Shown piece after piece: positions 9,082 through 17,574 of a DNA stretch of 64,000 bases. Origin of the DNA: Actinomycetota bacterium (lineage in GTDB: Bacteria; Actinomycetota; Actinomycetes; Nanopelagicales; Nanopelagicaceae); assembly GCA_009698815.1 (NCBI GenBank), contig WLPJ01000002.1, positions 62,001 to 126,000 of the forward strand. Reading direction: 5' to 3'. How positions within the stretch are numbered: position 1 is the first letter of the stretch; each line of letters starts with the position of its first letter. The notes under the pieces were generated by a model. The model did not search any database, was not told the origin of the DNA, and was given only the letters and a program-made list of their open reading frames with translations. The translations under genes were made by a program, and so were the position numbers.

Positions 9082-10315
9082 GCGAATACCAATCGCTTTA
9101 ACCATTGCGCTTTTATTTTCTAGCGCTCCAAATTCAGCCCAAGCGATAGACGTTCCTACTAAATTTTCTTTCTCTGGAAGTGGCTATGGCCACGGCGTCG
9201 GCATGAGTCAGATTGGTGCGCGCGCTATGGCTTTAGCTGGAGAGTCTGCTACCGCAATTTTAAATTATTACTACACCGGAACATCAGTAGAAACCACAAC
9301 TGATACCCAAATCTTGCGTATCAATATTGGACATTTGCTTACCTCGGCAAAAATCAAGAGTGATTCGCTTGGGGCGGCTTTTACTTTGTATGCGGGGAAT
9401 ATTCCCGAGACTGGTTCTGCGACTTCTATATTAAATTATCCAAGTAAGACATCTCTTAACGTAAATCTAAGTGGCGGCCAGATTTCGATTTCAACAACTC
9501 GTGGAACTAAGACGACTCAGATTGCAGTGGGGCCTGTTTTTACCTTGAGATGGAGCGGCACTCGATATCAAGAGGGCCCACTAGCGATTCTTTCGGTTAC
9601 GACAAATGGAGTAGTAAATAGATACCGCCACGGTCAGATGCAATTTAAAGTGGCTAAAGATAAATTATTAGGAAGGCGTTTAGAGATAATAAATTCGGTG
9701 AGATTGCAAGATGAATATTTATGGGGGATAAGCGAAGTTCCTTCCTCTTGGCCGCAGGCCGCTTTGCAGGCACAGGCCATCGCATCTCGCACATATGCAA
9801 TTTCTAAGGCGGTTCGCATTCGCACCGCATGTGATTGTCACTTATATGGCTCAATTAGTGATCAAACATTTGCTGGCTATAGCAAAGAGGGCGAACCGAA
9901 ATTTGGCGAAATCTGGAAAGGCGCTGTCAATTCAACGGCTGGACAGATTATTACCTTCGCAGGATTGCCAATTACTGCTTACTTTTCTTCATCAAGTGGC
10001 GGCATAACTGAAACTTCTGAGCATGCTTGGGGTACGGCTACTGCCTATACCCAAAGTGTTTTGGATACAGCAAGTGTTGATGTGGCGCTAAATCCGCGAT
10101 TTGCAACTTGGGCTAGAGAAATTCCCCAGTCGATAATTGCAGCAGCCTTTGCCTTAAGTGATGTCCTGACGTTGCAAGTGTTATCTCTAAATCCAGCAGG
10201 TACGGTTGCAATGATTCAAGCAACTTCGTCAACAGGGAAAACAGAGGTGCTAAGAGGTGAAACCTTTAGAAGTAGAAGCAAGTTACCTTCTGCTTGGTTT
10301 TCAATCCTGAGCTAA
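9068..10315 (+). CDS. SpoIID/LytB-domain secreted protein
   Basis: Exported protein with a SpoIID/LytB domain; SpoIID itself is a peptidoglycan lytic transglycosylase. About 415 residues from ATG 9068 (ATG 9074 is equally possible). An N-terminal signal peptide runs to about ...SAPNSAQA, followed at once by GSGYGHGVGMSQIGARAMA, a motif placed near the N-terminus in actinobacterial members. The SpoIID core includes LQDEYLWGISEVPSSWP and ALQAQAIASRTYA. This is not evidence of sporulation; many non-sporulating Actinobacteria carry it. Its place at the end of the polysaccharide block suggests wall remodelling. Confidence 0.88.
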   Translation: MRMYKRIPIALTIALLFSSAPNSAQAIDVPTKFSFSGSGYGHGVGMSQIGARAMALAGESATAILNYYYTGTSVETTTDTQILRINIGHLLTSAKIKSDSLGAAFTLYAGNIPETGSATSILNYPSKTSLNVNLSGGQISISTTRGTKTTQIAVGPVFTLRWSGTRYQEGPLAILSVTTNGVVNRYRHGQMQFKVAKDKLLGRRLEIINSVRLQDEYLWGISEVPSSWPQAALQAQAIASRTYAISKAVRIRTACDCHLYGSISDQTFAGYSKEGEPKFGEIWKGAVNSTAGQIITFAGLPITAYFSSSSGGITETSEHAWGTATAYTQSVLDTASVDVALNPRFATWAREIPQSIIAAAFALSDVLTLQVLSLNPAGTVAMIQATSSTGKTEVLRGETFRSRSKLPSAWFSILS

Positions 10316-10319
10316 TTAA

Positions 10320-11258
10320 TTAATTCGCGTGGAGAACTGAGTTAAGCCCGCCCCATGTGCCGGTGCGCATTACAACTTCCAAAGATCCGTCTAGAGAATT
10401 TCGGCGAAATAAGAGATCACTCGCCCCGGATAAAGTGCCAGCTTTAACAATTTCTCCATCTGGCAGGCGCACCTTTGCTGCAGCGGTGATGTATGTACCG
10501 GCTTCGATTACACAGTTATTTCCAAGTGAAATACCTAGTCCAGAGTTAGCGCCTAGTAAACATTTTTCGCCGACCGAAATAACTTCTTTTCCACCACCAC
10601 TGAGCGTTCCCATAATGGATGCTCCGCCGCCGACATCGCTGCCATCGCCGACTACTACGCCGGAAGAAATACGACCTTCAACCATAGATGTTCCTAAAGT
10701 GCCGGCGTTGAAGTTAACAAATCCTTCGTGCATAACAGTTGTGCCAGATGCTAAATGCGCACCTAAGCGAACTCGATCAGCATCGGCGATACGCACCCCA
10801 GATGGGATTACGTAATCAACCATGCGCGGGAACTTATCAACGCCAAATACCGTGACATGGCCGTACTTGGCACGTAGCGCAGCGCGCACCGTCTCAAATC
10901 CTTCAACGGCACATGGACCAGCCGATGTCCAAGCAACATTTGTTAACAGCCCGAAGATTCCATTCATTACAGCGCCATGTGGCGCAATTAAACGGTGAGA
11001 AAGTAGATGCAGTCGCAGATAAGCATCAGCAGCACTTTGCGGTGCAATGGATAAGTCAATTTCAATTGAAATAATCTCACGCGTTACTTTGCGCACATCA
11101 TCTTTGCCAACCAGTGCCGTTAAAGATTGATCGGGTTTACCGGTTAGCGCGCCAAGTGAAGGGCTTGGAAACCAAACATCTAGAACTGTTGCGCCAGATA
11201 AAGTTGCAATTCCATGGCCAGAGGCTGATCCTGATGGAGATTTCGATGATGCAGACAT
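10320..11258 (-). CDS. dapD: 2,3,4,5-tetrahydropyridine-2,6-dicarboxylate N-succinyltransferase
   Basis: Lysine/meso-diaminopimelate pathway enzyme that succinylates tetrahydrodipicolinate with succinyl-CoA. 312 residues of the actinobacterial DapD type: an N-terminal alpha/beta region followed by a left-handed beta-helix of hexapeptide repeats (VVVGDGSDVGGGASIMG, ISVGEKCLLGANSGLGISLG). A dapC-type aminotransferase for a later step is in the same window near 30860. The start ATG lies 6 bases after a TAGGCT hexamer. Confidence 0.95.
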   Translation of the reverse strand: MSASSKSPSGSASGHGIATLSGATVLDVWFPSPSLGALTGKPDQSLTALVGKDDVRKVTREIISIEIDLSIAPQSAADAYLRLHLLSHRLIAPHGAVMNGIFGLLTNVAWTSAGPCAVEGFETVRAALRAKYGHVTVFGVDKFPRMVDYVIPSGVRIADADRVRLGAHLASGTTVMHEGFVNFNAGTLGTSMVEGRISSGVVVGDGSDVGGGASIMGTLSGGGKEVISVGEKCLLGANSGLGISLGNNCVIEAGTYITAAAKVRLPDGEIVKAGTLSGASDLLFRRNSLDGSLEVVMRTGTWGGLNSVLHAN

Positions 11259-11264
11259 GCGATA

Positions 11265-11270
11265 AGCCTA
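11265..11270 (-). promoter_or_regulatory. Leaderless -10 for dapD
   Basis: Reverse-strand TAGGCT, 6 bases before the dapD ATG at 11258, back to back with a forward hexamer at 11276. Confidence 0.5.
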
Positions 11271-11275
11271 ACCCC

Positions 11276-11281
11276 TATCCT
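11276..11281 (+). promoter_or_regulatory. Leaderless -10 for the LOG-family gene
   Basis: TATCCT, 7 bases before the ATG at 11289. Together with the dapD hexamer this packs two divergent promoters into a 30-base intergenic space. Confidence 0.5.
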
Positions 11282-11288
11282 TTGGCTC

Positions 11289-11822
11289 ATGCGTATCGCC
11301 GTTTATTGCTCCTCATCACAGACTATCGACCAGAAATATATTGATTTAGCCCACGACCTGGGGGCGGCAATTGCGGCACGATCTTGGGAAGTCGTATCAG
11401 GTGGCGGACATATTTCTGCGATGGGAGCCGTCTCGCGCGGTGCTCGCCAATCTGGCGGACGAACAATCGGCGTAATTCCGCAACGATTAGTTGATATCGA
11501 ATTTGCAGATAAAGAGTGCAATGAACTGCACATCGTTGACTCAATGCGTAGCCGCAAAGCAAAAATTGAAGACCTATCTGATGCCTTTATTGCGCTGCCG
11601 GGCGGCATCGGCACCCTAGAAGAGTTATTTGAAATTTGGGTGGGACGTTTTCTTAAGTTCCACGATAAACCAGTTATCGTTTTAGATCCATATGATTTAT
11701 ATGCGCCTCTTGCAACGCTGATTGATCATTTAGAAGTACACGGTTTTGTTAAGCCGGGCCAACGTGAACTATTGCACTGGGCGCGAAATATTGATGAAGC
11801 TCTCGATATTGCAGCACAATAA
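11289..11822 (+). CDS. LOG-family (TIGR00730) phosphoribohydrolase-like protein
   Basis: Rossmann-fold protein of the lysine-decarboxylase-like/LOG family; characterised members hydrolyse cytokinin or other nucleoside 5'-monophosphates to the free base and ribose phosphate. 177 residues with SGGGHISAMGAVSRGA near residue 37 and the family signature ALPGGIGTLEELFEIW near residue 97. Members of this family sit near dapD/dapE in other Actinobacteria (Rv1205 region, from memory). The natural substrate in bacteria of this group is uncertain. Confidence 0.9.
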   Translation: MRIAVYCSSSQTIDQKYIDLAHDLGAAIAARSWEVVSGGGHISAMGAVSRGARQSGGRTIGVIPQRLVDIEFADKECNELHIVDSMRSRKAKIEDLSDAFIALPGGIGTLEELFEIWVGRFLKFHDKPVIVLDPYDLYAPLATLIDHLEVHGFVKPGQRELLHWARNIDEALDIAAQ

Positions 11823-11838
11823 AATGAGAAATCAATAA

Positions 11839-12294
11839 ATGGCACACACAATTCGACTTAGCGTCAAACTACCGTGTTCAAGATCTCGCGCGTGGAAAGC
11901 GATCGCTGATTGGGAGAGCCAAGGCGATTGGATGTTGCAGACAAAAGTTTGGGTAACTTCACAAATTCATGAAGGAGTTGGCACATCTATCTCAGCATTT
12001 ACTGGACCGTTCTATAAAAGCTTTCCAAAATTTTCAAAGCTGGGGTTACTGGACACGATGGTTGTAACGAGTTGGCAACCACCAGTGCGTTGCGATGTTT
12101 TGCACACAGGTAAGATCTTTAAAGGAACGGGAGCTTTCGAACTTATCGAAATTTCCCCAAACTCAACTCGCTTTAATTGGTCTGAAGGAATTGAGTGTTC
12201 ACGCGCGAAATTTTTCGCAATCTACCCATTTATGTGGCTTGGAGTTCGAATATCCCTGGCTCGCCTTAAAGCAACGCTAGGCAGACCCGAGTAA
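11839..12294 (+). CDS. SRPBCC-family (polyketide cyclase/START-like) protein
   Basis: 151-residue protein with the N-terminal pattern of the SRPBCC ligand-binding fold: a beta strand with a Ser/Arg pair (IRLSVKLPCSRSRAWKAIADW), then alternating beta strands ending in a long C-terminal helix. Such proteins bind lipids or small hydrophobic molecules; no catalytic residue pattern was recognised, so the function is open. It lies 16 bases after the LOG-family gene on the same strand. Its stop codon TAA forms the first half of a -10-like hexamer for the next gene. Confidence 0.75.
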   Translation: MAHTIRLSVKLPCSRSRAWKAIADWESQGDWMLQTKVWVTSQIHEGVGTSISAFTGPFYKSFPKFSKLGLLDTMVVTSWQPPVRCDVLHTGKIFKGTGAFELIEISPNSTRFNWSEGIECSRAKFFAIYPFMWLGVRISLARLKATLGRPE

Positions 12295-12297
12295 CCT
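12292..12297 (+). promoter_or_regulatory. Leaderless -10 reusing a stop codon, for the sigma-4 mini-protein
   Basis: TAACCT begins with the TAA stop of the SRPBCC gene and lies 7 bases before the ATG at 12305. Confidence 0.5.
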
Positions 12298-12304
12298 TGA
12301 GCAT

Positions 12305-12499
12305 ATGAACGCGCCCCTTTCATTGGCTGATGCCTTGGCGCAATTGCCAGAGGAAGAGCGAATCATTTTGACCTTGCATTACTTAAGATCGATGCCTAGC
12401 GATGAAATTGCTAAATTACTAGGGGTCCCTGAAAAATCGGTAATAACAGTTATGGCATCAGGAAAAGGGCGAATTACCGCGTTACTTGGGCTGGGCTAA
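12305..12499 (+). CDS. Free-standing sigma-70 region 4-like mini-protein
   Basis: 64 residues that are almost entirely one sigma region 4 helix-turn-helix: ALAQLPEEERIILTLHYL, then SDEIAKLLGVPEKSVITVM and a basic GKGRI end. There is no region 2, so it cannot be a normal sigma factor by itself. It lies in the block (LOG protein, DUF3117, O-methyltransferase, htrA, tatB, mrp) where Mycobacterium has the ECF sigma gene sigE, which is missing here. It may be an independent small DNA-binding or RNA-polymerase-binding protein or a relic of a sigma gene. A clean start, stop and own promoter argue that it is expressed. Confidence 0.75.
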   Translation: MNAPLSLADALAQLPEEERIILTLHYLRSMPSDEIAKLLGVPEKSVITVMASGKGRITALLGLG

Positions 12500-12612
12500 G
12501 GCATCTGCCTGACTCGATTTCATCCCTAGACCGATTTGCGAGATACTTATCCTCTGTAGTTTTCAGTGTGGCCAGATATGGCCGCATCATTCGCAACAAA
12601 GGAGTCTTCCCT

Positions 12613-12792
12613 ATGGCAGCCATGAAACCTCGAACTGGTGATGGACCGATGGAAGTAACCAAGGAAGCTCGCTCCCTAGTCATGAGAATTCCACTCGAAG
12701 GCGGCGGACGTTTGGTCGTAGAACTAAATCCTCAAGAAGCCAATAACCTCAGCGCTGCCCTAGAAGCCGCTGTTGCCTTAATCAAGAAGTAA
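12613..12792 (+). CDS. DUF3117 small conserved actinobacterial protein
   Basis: 59 residues beginning MAAMKPRTGDGPMEVTKEA and continuing through RIPLEGGGRLVVELNPQEA, matching DUF3117 (Rv1211-like) along its whole length. The ATG at 12613 is preferred over upstream in-frame starts because family members begin MAAMKPRTGDGP and a GGAG ribosome site lies 8 bases before it. The function is unknown; it is among the most conserved small proteins of the phylum. Confidence 0.93.
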   Translation: MAAMKPRTGDGPMEVTKEARSLVMRIPLEGGGRLVVELNPQEANNLSAALEAAVALIKK

Positions 12793-12856
12793 TTCAACTA
12801 AAAATCGGCCGGCTAGCCGCGCTTTCCGAGCATTCTCTCGCTAGCCTTTGGCAATA

Positions 12857-14380
12857 ATGAATTCGAAAACGGCGATTAAATATTCTGCTTCCTTGCTCAG
12901 CGCAGTCGAAGTAAACGTTGCTGCGCTCGCCGATTCTGCGGCAATTGCAATCGGGTTTACCGCAAAATCGTCAGGAGATAAGCCAGTTTTTGATTTCCCT
13001 GCGCATGCAGTCTTAGTAAAGAAATTAGAAAAACTCTTTGAAGTTGATTTGCGCGATGAACTCGAATTCTTTGCTGCGACAGGTAAGACCGGAGAGTTAT
13101 TTGAAATTCCGGTTGCATCCGATCAGATGCAGGCAGATCGCATCCTGTTAATCGGTTTGGGAGATGCAACAACTGCATCATTGCGACAAGCAGGTGCGGC
13201 CCTTGGTCGTAAAGGCCGAGGAAAAGCAACTGTAATTTCCTCGATCTGTGTTGCCAGCCCCGATCAGTTGCAGGCCTTTGCAATATCAGTACAACTCGGT
13301 GCCTATATCTGGACTCAGAAAACTGGCACCACTCAAGAATTGCCGCAGTTCTTATTTGCCACAGATAAGCCAGAAGTCATAGACGATGCCAGCGTTATTG
13401 CCAGCGCGATCTCTCGCACTCGCGATTTAATTCATACCCCTTCCAATATCAAGACTCCGTTATGGATGGCCGATGAGGCGCAGAAGATTGCCCTCGAAAA
13501 TGGCCTCGAGATAAAAATCTTGGCCGGAAAAGAGTTAGCTGAATTTGGGGGGCTGCGCGCAGTTGGAAATTCTTCACCAAAACCCGGACCACGTTTTGTC
13601 GAAGTTACTTATTATCCGCGCGGAATGAAAAAGAATATTGGCGCACTCCCTCATGTGGTTATTGTCGGAAAAGGAATTACTTTTGATACTGGAGGCATTT
13701 CACTAAAACGTCCTTACGACACCATGATGGCGATGAAATCCGATATGGCTGGATCTGCTGCCGCACTTGGTGCAATAAGTGCGCTAAACCACTTTCAACC
13801 GCAAGTACATGTAACTGTCTTAATGATGTTGGCCGAAAATGCTCTCTCTGGTACATCGCAACGTCCCAGTGATGTCATCACCCAATACGGTGGCAAGACT
13901 GTTGAAATTCTCGACACCGATGCTGAAGGACGCTTAGTTCTGGCAGATGGCTTGGCTTACGCTGATAAGAATCTAGATCCAGATTACATAATTGATATTG
14001 CAACCTTAACGGGATCGGCGACACTTGGTCTGGGTCGCCAGCATGCAGCGATGTATACGCGAGATGAAAAATTAGCGAAGAATTTTTATGAAGCAGGAGA
14101 AAAATCTGGTGATCGAGTCTGGCATATGCCGCTAGTAGATGATTATCAAGAGGCACTGGAAAGTCCCATTGCAGATTTAAGTCACGTCACTGCGAAGAAG
14201 AAATTTAGCGCCGGCTCAATCACAGCGGCGCTTTTTCTTGAACAATTTGCCGGCGAACGTACCTGGGTTCACTTTGATATCGCAGGTGTTGCGCGCAGTG
14301 AAGGCGATGTTGGAGAAAATCCCAAAGGTGGCACCGGCTTCGGTGTTCGCCTACTAATTGAATGGCTGAGAACGCTGTGA
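12857..14380 (+). CDS. pepA: Leucyl aminopeptidase (M17 family)
   Basis: Cytosolic dizinc aminopeptidase that removes N-terminal residues from peptides. 507 residues from ATG 12857. The C-terminal catalytic domain shows the metal and active-site blocks GKGITFDTGGISLK, MKSDMAGSAA and LDTDAEGRLVLADGLAY (the NTDAEGRL signature with Leu-Asp in front), and the end is G-rich as in other M17 members. A TTG nine bases upstream is also in frame. The next gene starts on the last base of its stop codon (TGATG). Confidence 0.95.
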   Translation: MNSKTAIKYSASLLSAVEVNVAALADSAAIAIGFTAKSSGDKPVFDFPAHAVLVKKLEKLFEVDLRDELEFFAATGKTGELFEIPVASDQMQADRILLIGLGDATTASLRQAGAALGRKGRGKATVISSICVASPDQLQAFAISVQLGAYIWTQKTGTTQELPQFLFATDKPEVIDDASVIASAISRTRDLIHTPSNIKTPLWMADEAQKIALENGLEIKILAGKELAEFGGLRAVGNSSPKPGPRFVEVTYYPRGMKKNIGALPHVVIVGKGITFDTGGISLKRPYDTMMAMKSDMAGSAAALGAISALNHFQPQVHVTVLMMLAENALSGTSQRPSDVITQYGGKTVEILDTDAEGRLVLADGLAYADKNLDPDYIIDIATLTGSATLGLGRQHAAMYTRDEKLAKNFYEAGEKSGDRVWHMPLVDDYQEALESPIADLSHVTAKKKFSAGSITAALFLEQFAGERTWVHFDIAGVARSEGDVGENPKGGTGFGVRLLIEWLRTL

Positions 14381-15006
14381 TGATTATTGATCCACATACT
14401 TATGCCGAAGGTTTTATACAGGAGGATGAAGTTAAGAAATCTGCGCGCGCCCGTGGTGAAGAAATTGGCGCAATTGATACAACTTGTGGCACTGGCGCTT
14501 ACTTAAAACATTTGGCTCACATTCTCTCTGCGCAATCAGTAGTAGAAATAGGTACCGGCTCTGGTATCGGTGCGCTCTGGGTATTAGAAGGAATGCTGGC
14601 TAGCGGCACTCTCACATCAATTGATGATGAGATGGAACATAGCAACGCTGCCAAGCTGGCCTTTCAAAGTGCAGATATCGCAGCAGCGCGTTTTAGATTA
14701 ATCACAAATCCGGTTATGGATGTAATGACGAAATTGGCAGATCGCGCTTATGACTTAGTTATATTTCGCCACAATCCCGAAGACCTCCCTGTTGCAATAC
14801 ACGAGGCACATCGCATTCTTCGAAGCGGCGGAGTTTTTGTGATTGATAATTTCTTTGGCGGTGAGAAAGTTTCTGATCCAGCTCAGCGAGATCCCAAGAC
14901 GGTGGCGCTGCGCGAGGCCGGGAAATCTATGAAAAATGAGACAGACCTTTGGGTGACTTCTCTCATACCTATCGGTGATGGTTTGTTACTTGCAACGAAA
15001 CTGTAG
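14380..15006 (+). CDS. SAM-dependent O-methyltransferase (Rv1220c-like)
   Basis: Class I methyltransferase of the catechol/caffeoyl-CoA O-methyltransferase family, about 208 residues. SAM motif I is VVEIGTGSGIGALW, and the post-motif acidic residue lies in LTSIDDEMEH; DLVIFRHNPED replaces the more common DLVFIDADK, so the metal-binding Asp pattern is altered. The start is ATG 14380 coupled to pepA; ATG 14362 is in frame. In Mycobacterium a related gene (Rv1220c) adjoins sigE and htrA; here it is followed directly by htrA. Confidence 0.85.
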   Translation: MIIDPHTYAEGFIQEDEVKKSARARGEEIGAIDTTCGTGAYLKHLAHILSAQSVVEIGTGSGIGALWVLEGMLASGTLTSIDDEMEHSNAAKLAFQSADIAAARFRLITNPVMDVMTKLADRAYDLVIFRHNPEDLPVAIHEAHRILRSGGVFVIDNFFGGEKVSDPAQRDPKTVALREAGKSMKNETDLWVTSLIPIGDGLLLATKL

Positions 15007-15018
15007 GAAGATGGGTTT

Positions 15019-16149
15019 ATGAGCACCTCGCAACCAAGCGGTTCAAATGGACCGTGGTGGATACCTGCAAGCAAGAATGGCAAAGCGAATTTAATCACGC
15101 GTGCCAATGCGATACTTCTTGCCTTTGTCGCAGGTCTTGTCGGAGCAATCTTTGGTGCATCATCATCGGGATCTTTATTTGGGCAATCTATAAATTTATC
15201 TAGAACTTCTAGTTCAGTTGAACGCGCACCTGGTTCAGTTGCTGATATTGCAAAGCGAGTTATTCCATCAGTTGTATCAATCGAAGCTAGAGCCAAAGAT
15301 GGTGGATCAACTGGTACCGGTTTTGTTATCGAGAGCAATGGGTACATATTGACCAATAACCACGTAATTGCAGAAGCGGTTACTGGCAAAGGGGTTATAA
15401 ATGTGACCCTAAATAATGGTCGAGAATATGTAGCAAAAGTTGTCGGGCGAGATTCCTCCTACGATCTAGCAGTGCTCAAGATTTCCACGACTGGATTGAC
15501 CGCGCTTCAACTTGGCGACAGCGACAAAGTTGCTGTGGGTGATTCAGTAATTGCTATTGGTTCACCACTTGGCCTGTCGGGAACAGTCACTTTAGGAATT
15601 ATCAGTGCTAAAGATCGCGCCGTTACTGCAGGTGAGACGGGCAGTGATAACTCATTTATTAATGCTCTTCAAACAGATGCCGCAATTAATCCTGGAAATT
15701 CGGGTGGCCCGCTAGTTGATTCAACTGGAGCGGTAATTGGAGTTAATTCTGCAATCGCAACACTGGGCTCATCAATTGGTTCACAGAGTGGTTCTATTGG
15801 CCTTGGTTTTGCAATTCCAATTAACCAAGCGCGCAAGACCGCCGATCAATTGATTAAAAATGGAATAGCAACTTATCCAGTTTTGGGCGTCTCAATTGAT
15901 ATGAAGTATGAAGGCGATGGCGCGCTCATCTCAAAGAGTGACAAGGCAATATTGCCGGGTGGACCTGCAGCGTTGGCTGGACTTAAAGGCGGAGACATCA
16001 TCACCAAATTTGAGGGCCGCACAATTAACTCTGCAGAAGAACTAATTGTTGCAATCCGCGCAAAAAGTGTTGGTGACAAAGCTGTACTTACATATATCCG
16101 CAACGGCGTCACATCAACTGCCACGGTCACTTTGCAAGCCGGAAAGTAA
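15019..16149 (+). CDS. htrA: HtrA/DegP-like trypsin-family serine protease with PDZ domain
   Basis: Membrane-anchored envelope-stress protease. 376 residues: a short cytoplasmic N-terminus, one membrane helix around residues 28-50, a trypsin-like domain with the catalytic triad visible as His in TNNHV, Asp in SYDLAVLKI and Ser in NPGNSGGPLV, and a C-terminal PDZ domain (VLGVSIDMKYEG... to the end). It resembles mycobacterial HtrA (Rv1223) but lacks a long cytoplasmic extension. In Mycobacterium it is preceded by sigE-rseA, which are absent here. tatB follows 4 bases later. Confidence 0.94.
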   Translation: MSTSQPSGSNGPWWIPASKNGKANLITRANAILLAFVAGLVGAIFGASSSGSLFGQSINLSRTSSSVERAPGSVADIAKRVIPSVVSIEARAKDGGSTGTGFVIESNGYILTNNHVIAEAVTGKGVINVTLNNGREYVAKVVGRDSSYDLAVLKISTTGLTALQLGDSDKVAVGDSVIAIGSPLGLSGTVTLGIISAKDRAVTAGETGSDNSFINALQTDAAINPGNSGGPLVDSTGAVIGVNSAIATLGSSIGSQSGSIGLGFAIPINQARKTADQLIKNGIATYPVLGVSIDMKYEGDGALISKSDKAILPGGPAALAGLKGGDIITKFEGRTINSAEELIVAIRAKSVGDKAVLTYIRNGVTSTATVTLQAGK

Positions 16150-16153
16150 AGAA

Positions 16154-16456
16154 ATGTTCTTTGACTTTGGTGCAGGTGAAATCCTTGGTCTGGCTTTGTT
16201 GGCCATAATTTTAGTAGGACCCGACCGCTTGCCCCACTTGGCGGTCGATGCAGCGAAGTTAATTAAGAAAATTCGCACGATGTCACAAACTGCCACATCC
16301 GAATTGCGCAAGAATCTTGGGCCGGGATTTGAAGATTTGCAACCATCAGACCTGCACCCAAAGAAATTTATTAAGAAGCAGATAGCTAATGCGCTAGATG
16401 AAGACGATGAAGAAAAACCAAAATTTAAAGCAAAATTAGATCCTGATTTACTATGA
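16154..16456 (+). CDS. tatB: Sec-independent (Tat) translocase protein TatB
   Basis: 100-residue subunit of the twin-arginine export machinery. One N-terminal helix with the TatA/B hinge (GEILGLALLAIILVGPDRLP), then a long amphipathic helix and an acidic/basic tail ending KAKLDPDLL. The Glu near residue 8 and the GPDRLP hinge fit TatB rather than TatA. The ATG at 16154 follows the htrA stop by 4 bases; longer in-frame starts lie inside htrA and are rejected. It overlaps mrp by 4 bases (ATGA). Confidence 0.92.
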   Translation: MFFDFGAGEILGLALLAIILVGPDRLPHLAVDAAKLIKKIRTMSQTATSELRKNLGPGFEDLQPSDLHPKKFIKKQIANALDEDDEEKPKFKAKLDPDLL

Positions 16457-17574
16457 CAACCATCGAGCTAATTAACGCTGCACTTGCCACAGTTTCAGAT
16501 CCTGAGCTCCACCGACCTCTGCCAGAACTAGGCATGGTCGAATCAGTAGCCGTAAATGGCGCTGTAGCTGAACTGAAAATTTTGCTGACGATTTCTGGTT
16601 GTCCTATGCAAGATCGACTCCGTTCAGATATAACTGCAGCGGTTATCCAAGTTGCTGCAATCGATGAGGTAACTATTGTCTTCGGCGTGATGTCGGAGGA
16701 ACAACGAAATAATGTAAAGAAACTATTACGTGGTGGCCGCGAAAAATTTATTCCCTTCGCTCAACCTGATTCGCTAACACGCGTTCTTGGTATCGCATCT
16801 GGCAAAGGCGGCGTAGGAAAATCATCACTAACTGCCAACTTGGCTATTTCTGCGGCGCTTCGAGGCCTGCGAGTTGGAATTCTTGATGCCGACGTTTATG
16901 GACATTCAATTCCACGTTTAATGGGTTTAATGGGGCAACGTCCAACTGCAATTGACCAGATGTTTATTCCACTTGAGTCGTACGGCGTCAAAGCTGTTTC
17001 CATGGAGATGTTTAAGCCCGAGCGCGCAGATGCAGTGGCCTATCGCGGTCCTTTACTGCACCGCGTATTGGAACAACTCTTATCTGATGCTTACTGGGGC
17101 GACCTTGATCTACTTTTAATTGATTTACCGCCAGGTACCGGAGATCTTGCAATTTCCCTGGGCCAACTAATTCCAACTTCAGAAATTTTAGTAGTCACGA
17201 CGCCGCAGATCGCTGCTGCAGAAGTTGCCGAACGCGCTGGGCGAATTGCCCATCAGATTCACCAGCGTGTAGTCGGAGTTATTGAAAATATGTCTGCATT
17301 TCCTTGCCCCCATTGCAGTGATGAAATTTCCTTATTTGGAGAGGGTGGGGGAGAAGAAACTGCAGCACGGCTATCAATTCTGGTCGGCAGCGAAGTACCG
17401 CTCTTGGGCAAAGTTCCGTTTAGCACTCAGTTACGAACTGGAGGCGATGATGGAAAACCTATTGTCATTGCCCATCCTGATTCACCGAGCGCTTTAGCAA
17501 TTTCAGCAATTTCAGAAAAACTTATGGTTCGCAGTAACTCTTTACTTGGAGTCAGACTGGGGCTTAGTACTTAA
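16453..17574 (+). CDS. mrp: Mrp/NBP35-family iron-sulfur cluster carrier ATPase
   Basis: P-loop ATPase that carries and transfers Fe-S clusters (ApbC/Mrp). 373 residues: an N-terminal DUF59/MIP18-like domain (ELINAALATVSDPELHRPLP), the deviant Walker A GKGGVGKSSLTANLA near residue 118, Walker B LLLIDLPPGTGD, and the cluster-binding CPHC motif in SAFPCPHCSDE. Coupled to tatB by an ATGA overlap. Its 3' end overlaps the convergent DUF1003 gene by 33 bases. The tatB-mrp-DUF1003-MgtE order is shared with Mycobacterium. Confidence 0.95.
   Translation: MTTIELINAALATVSDPELHRPLPELGMVESVAVNGAVAELKILLTISGCPMQDRLRSDITAAVIQVAAIDEVTIVFGVMSEEQRNNVKKLLRGGREKFIPFAQPDSLTRVLGIASGKGGVGKSSLTANLAISAALRGLRVGILDADVYGHSIPRLMGLMGQRPTAIDQMFIPLESYGVKAVSMEMFKPERADAVAYRGPLLHRVLEQLLSDAYWGDLDLLLIDLPPGTGDLAISLGQLIPTSEILVVTTPQIAAAEVAERAGRIAHQIHQRVVGVIENMSAFPCPHCSDEISLFGEGGGEETAARLSILVGSEVPLLGKVPFSTQLRTGGDDGKPIVIAHPDSPSALAISAISEKLMVRSNSLLGVRLGLST

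Noticed and set aside
9068-10315. Evidence of sporulation from SpoIID
   Set aside because: SpoIID/LytB domains are common in non-sporulating Actinobacteria; no other sporulation gene is present.
10357-10815. 152-codon forward frame opposite dapD
   Set aside because: Shadow of the hexapeptide-repeat region of dapD on the other strand; Pro/Ser/Thr-rich translation typical of an antisense frame.
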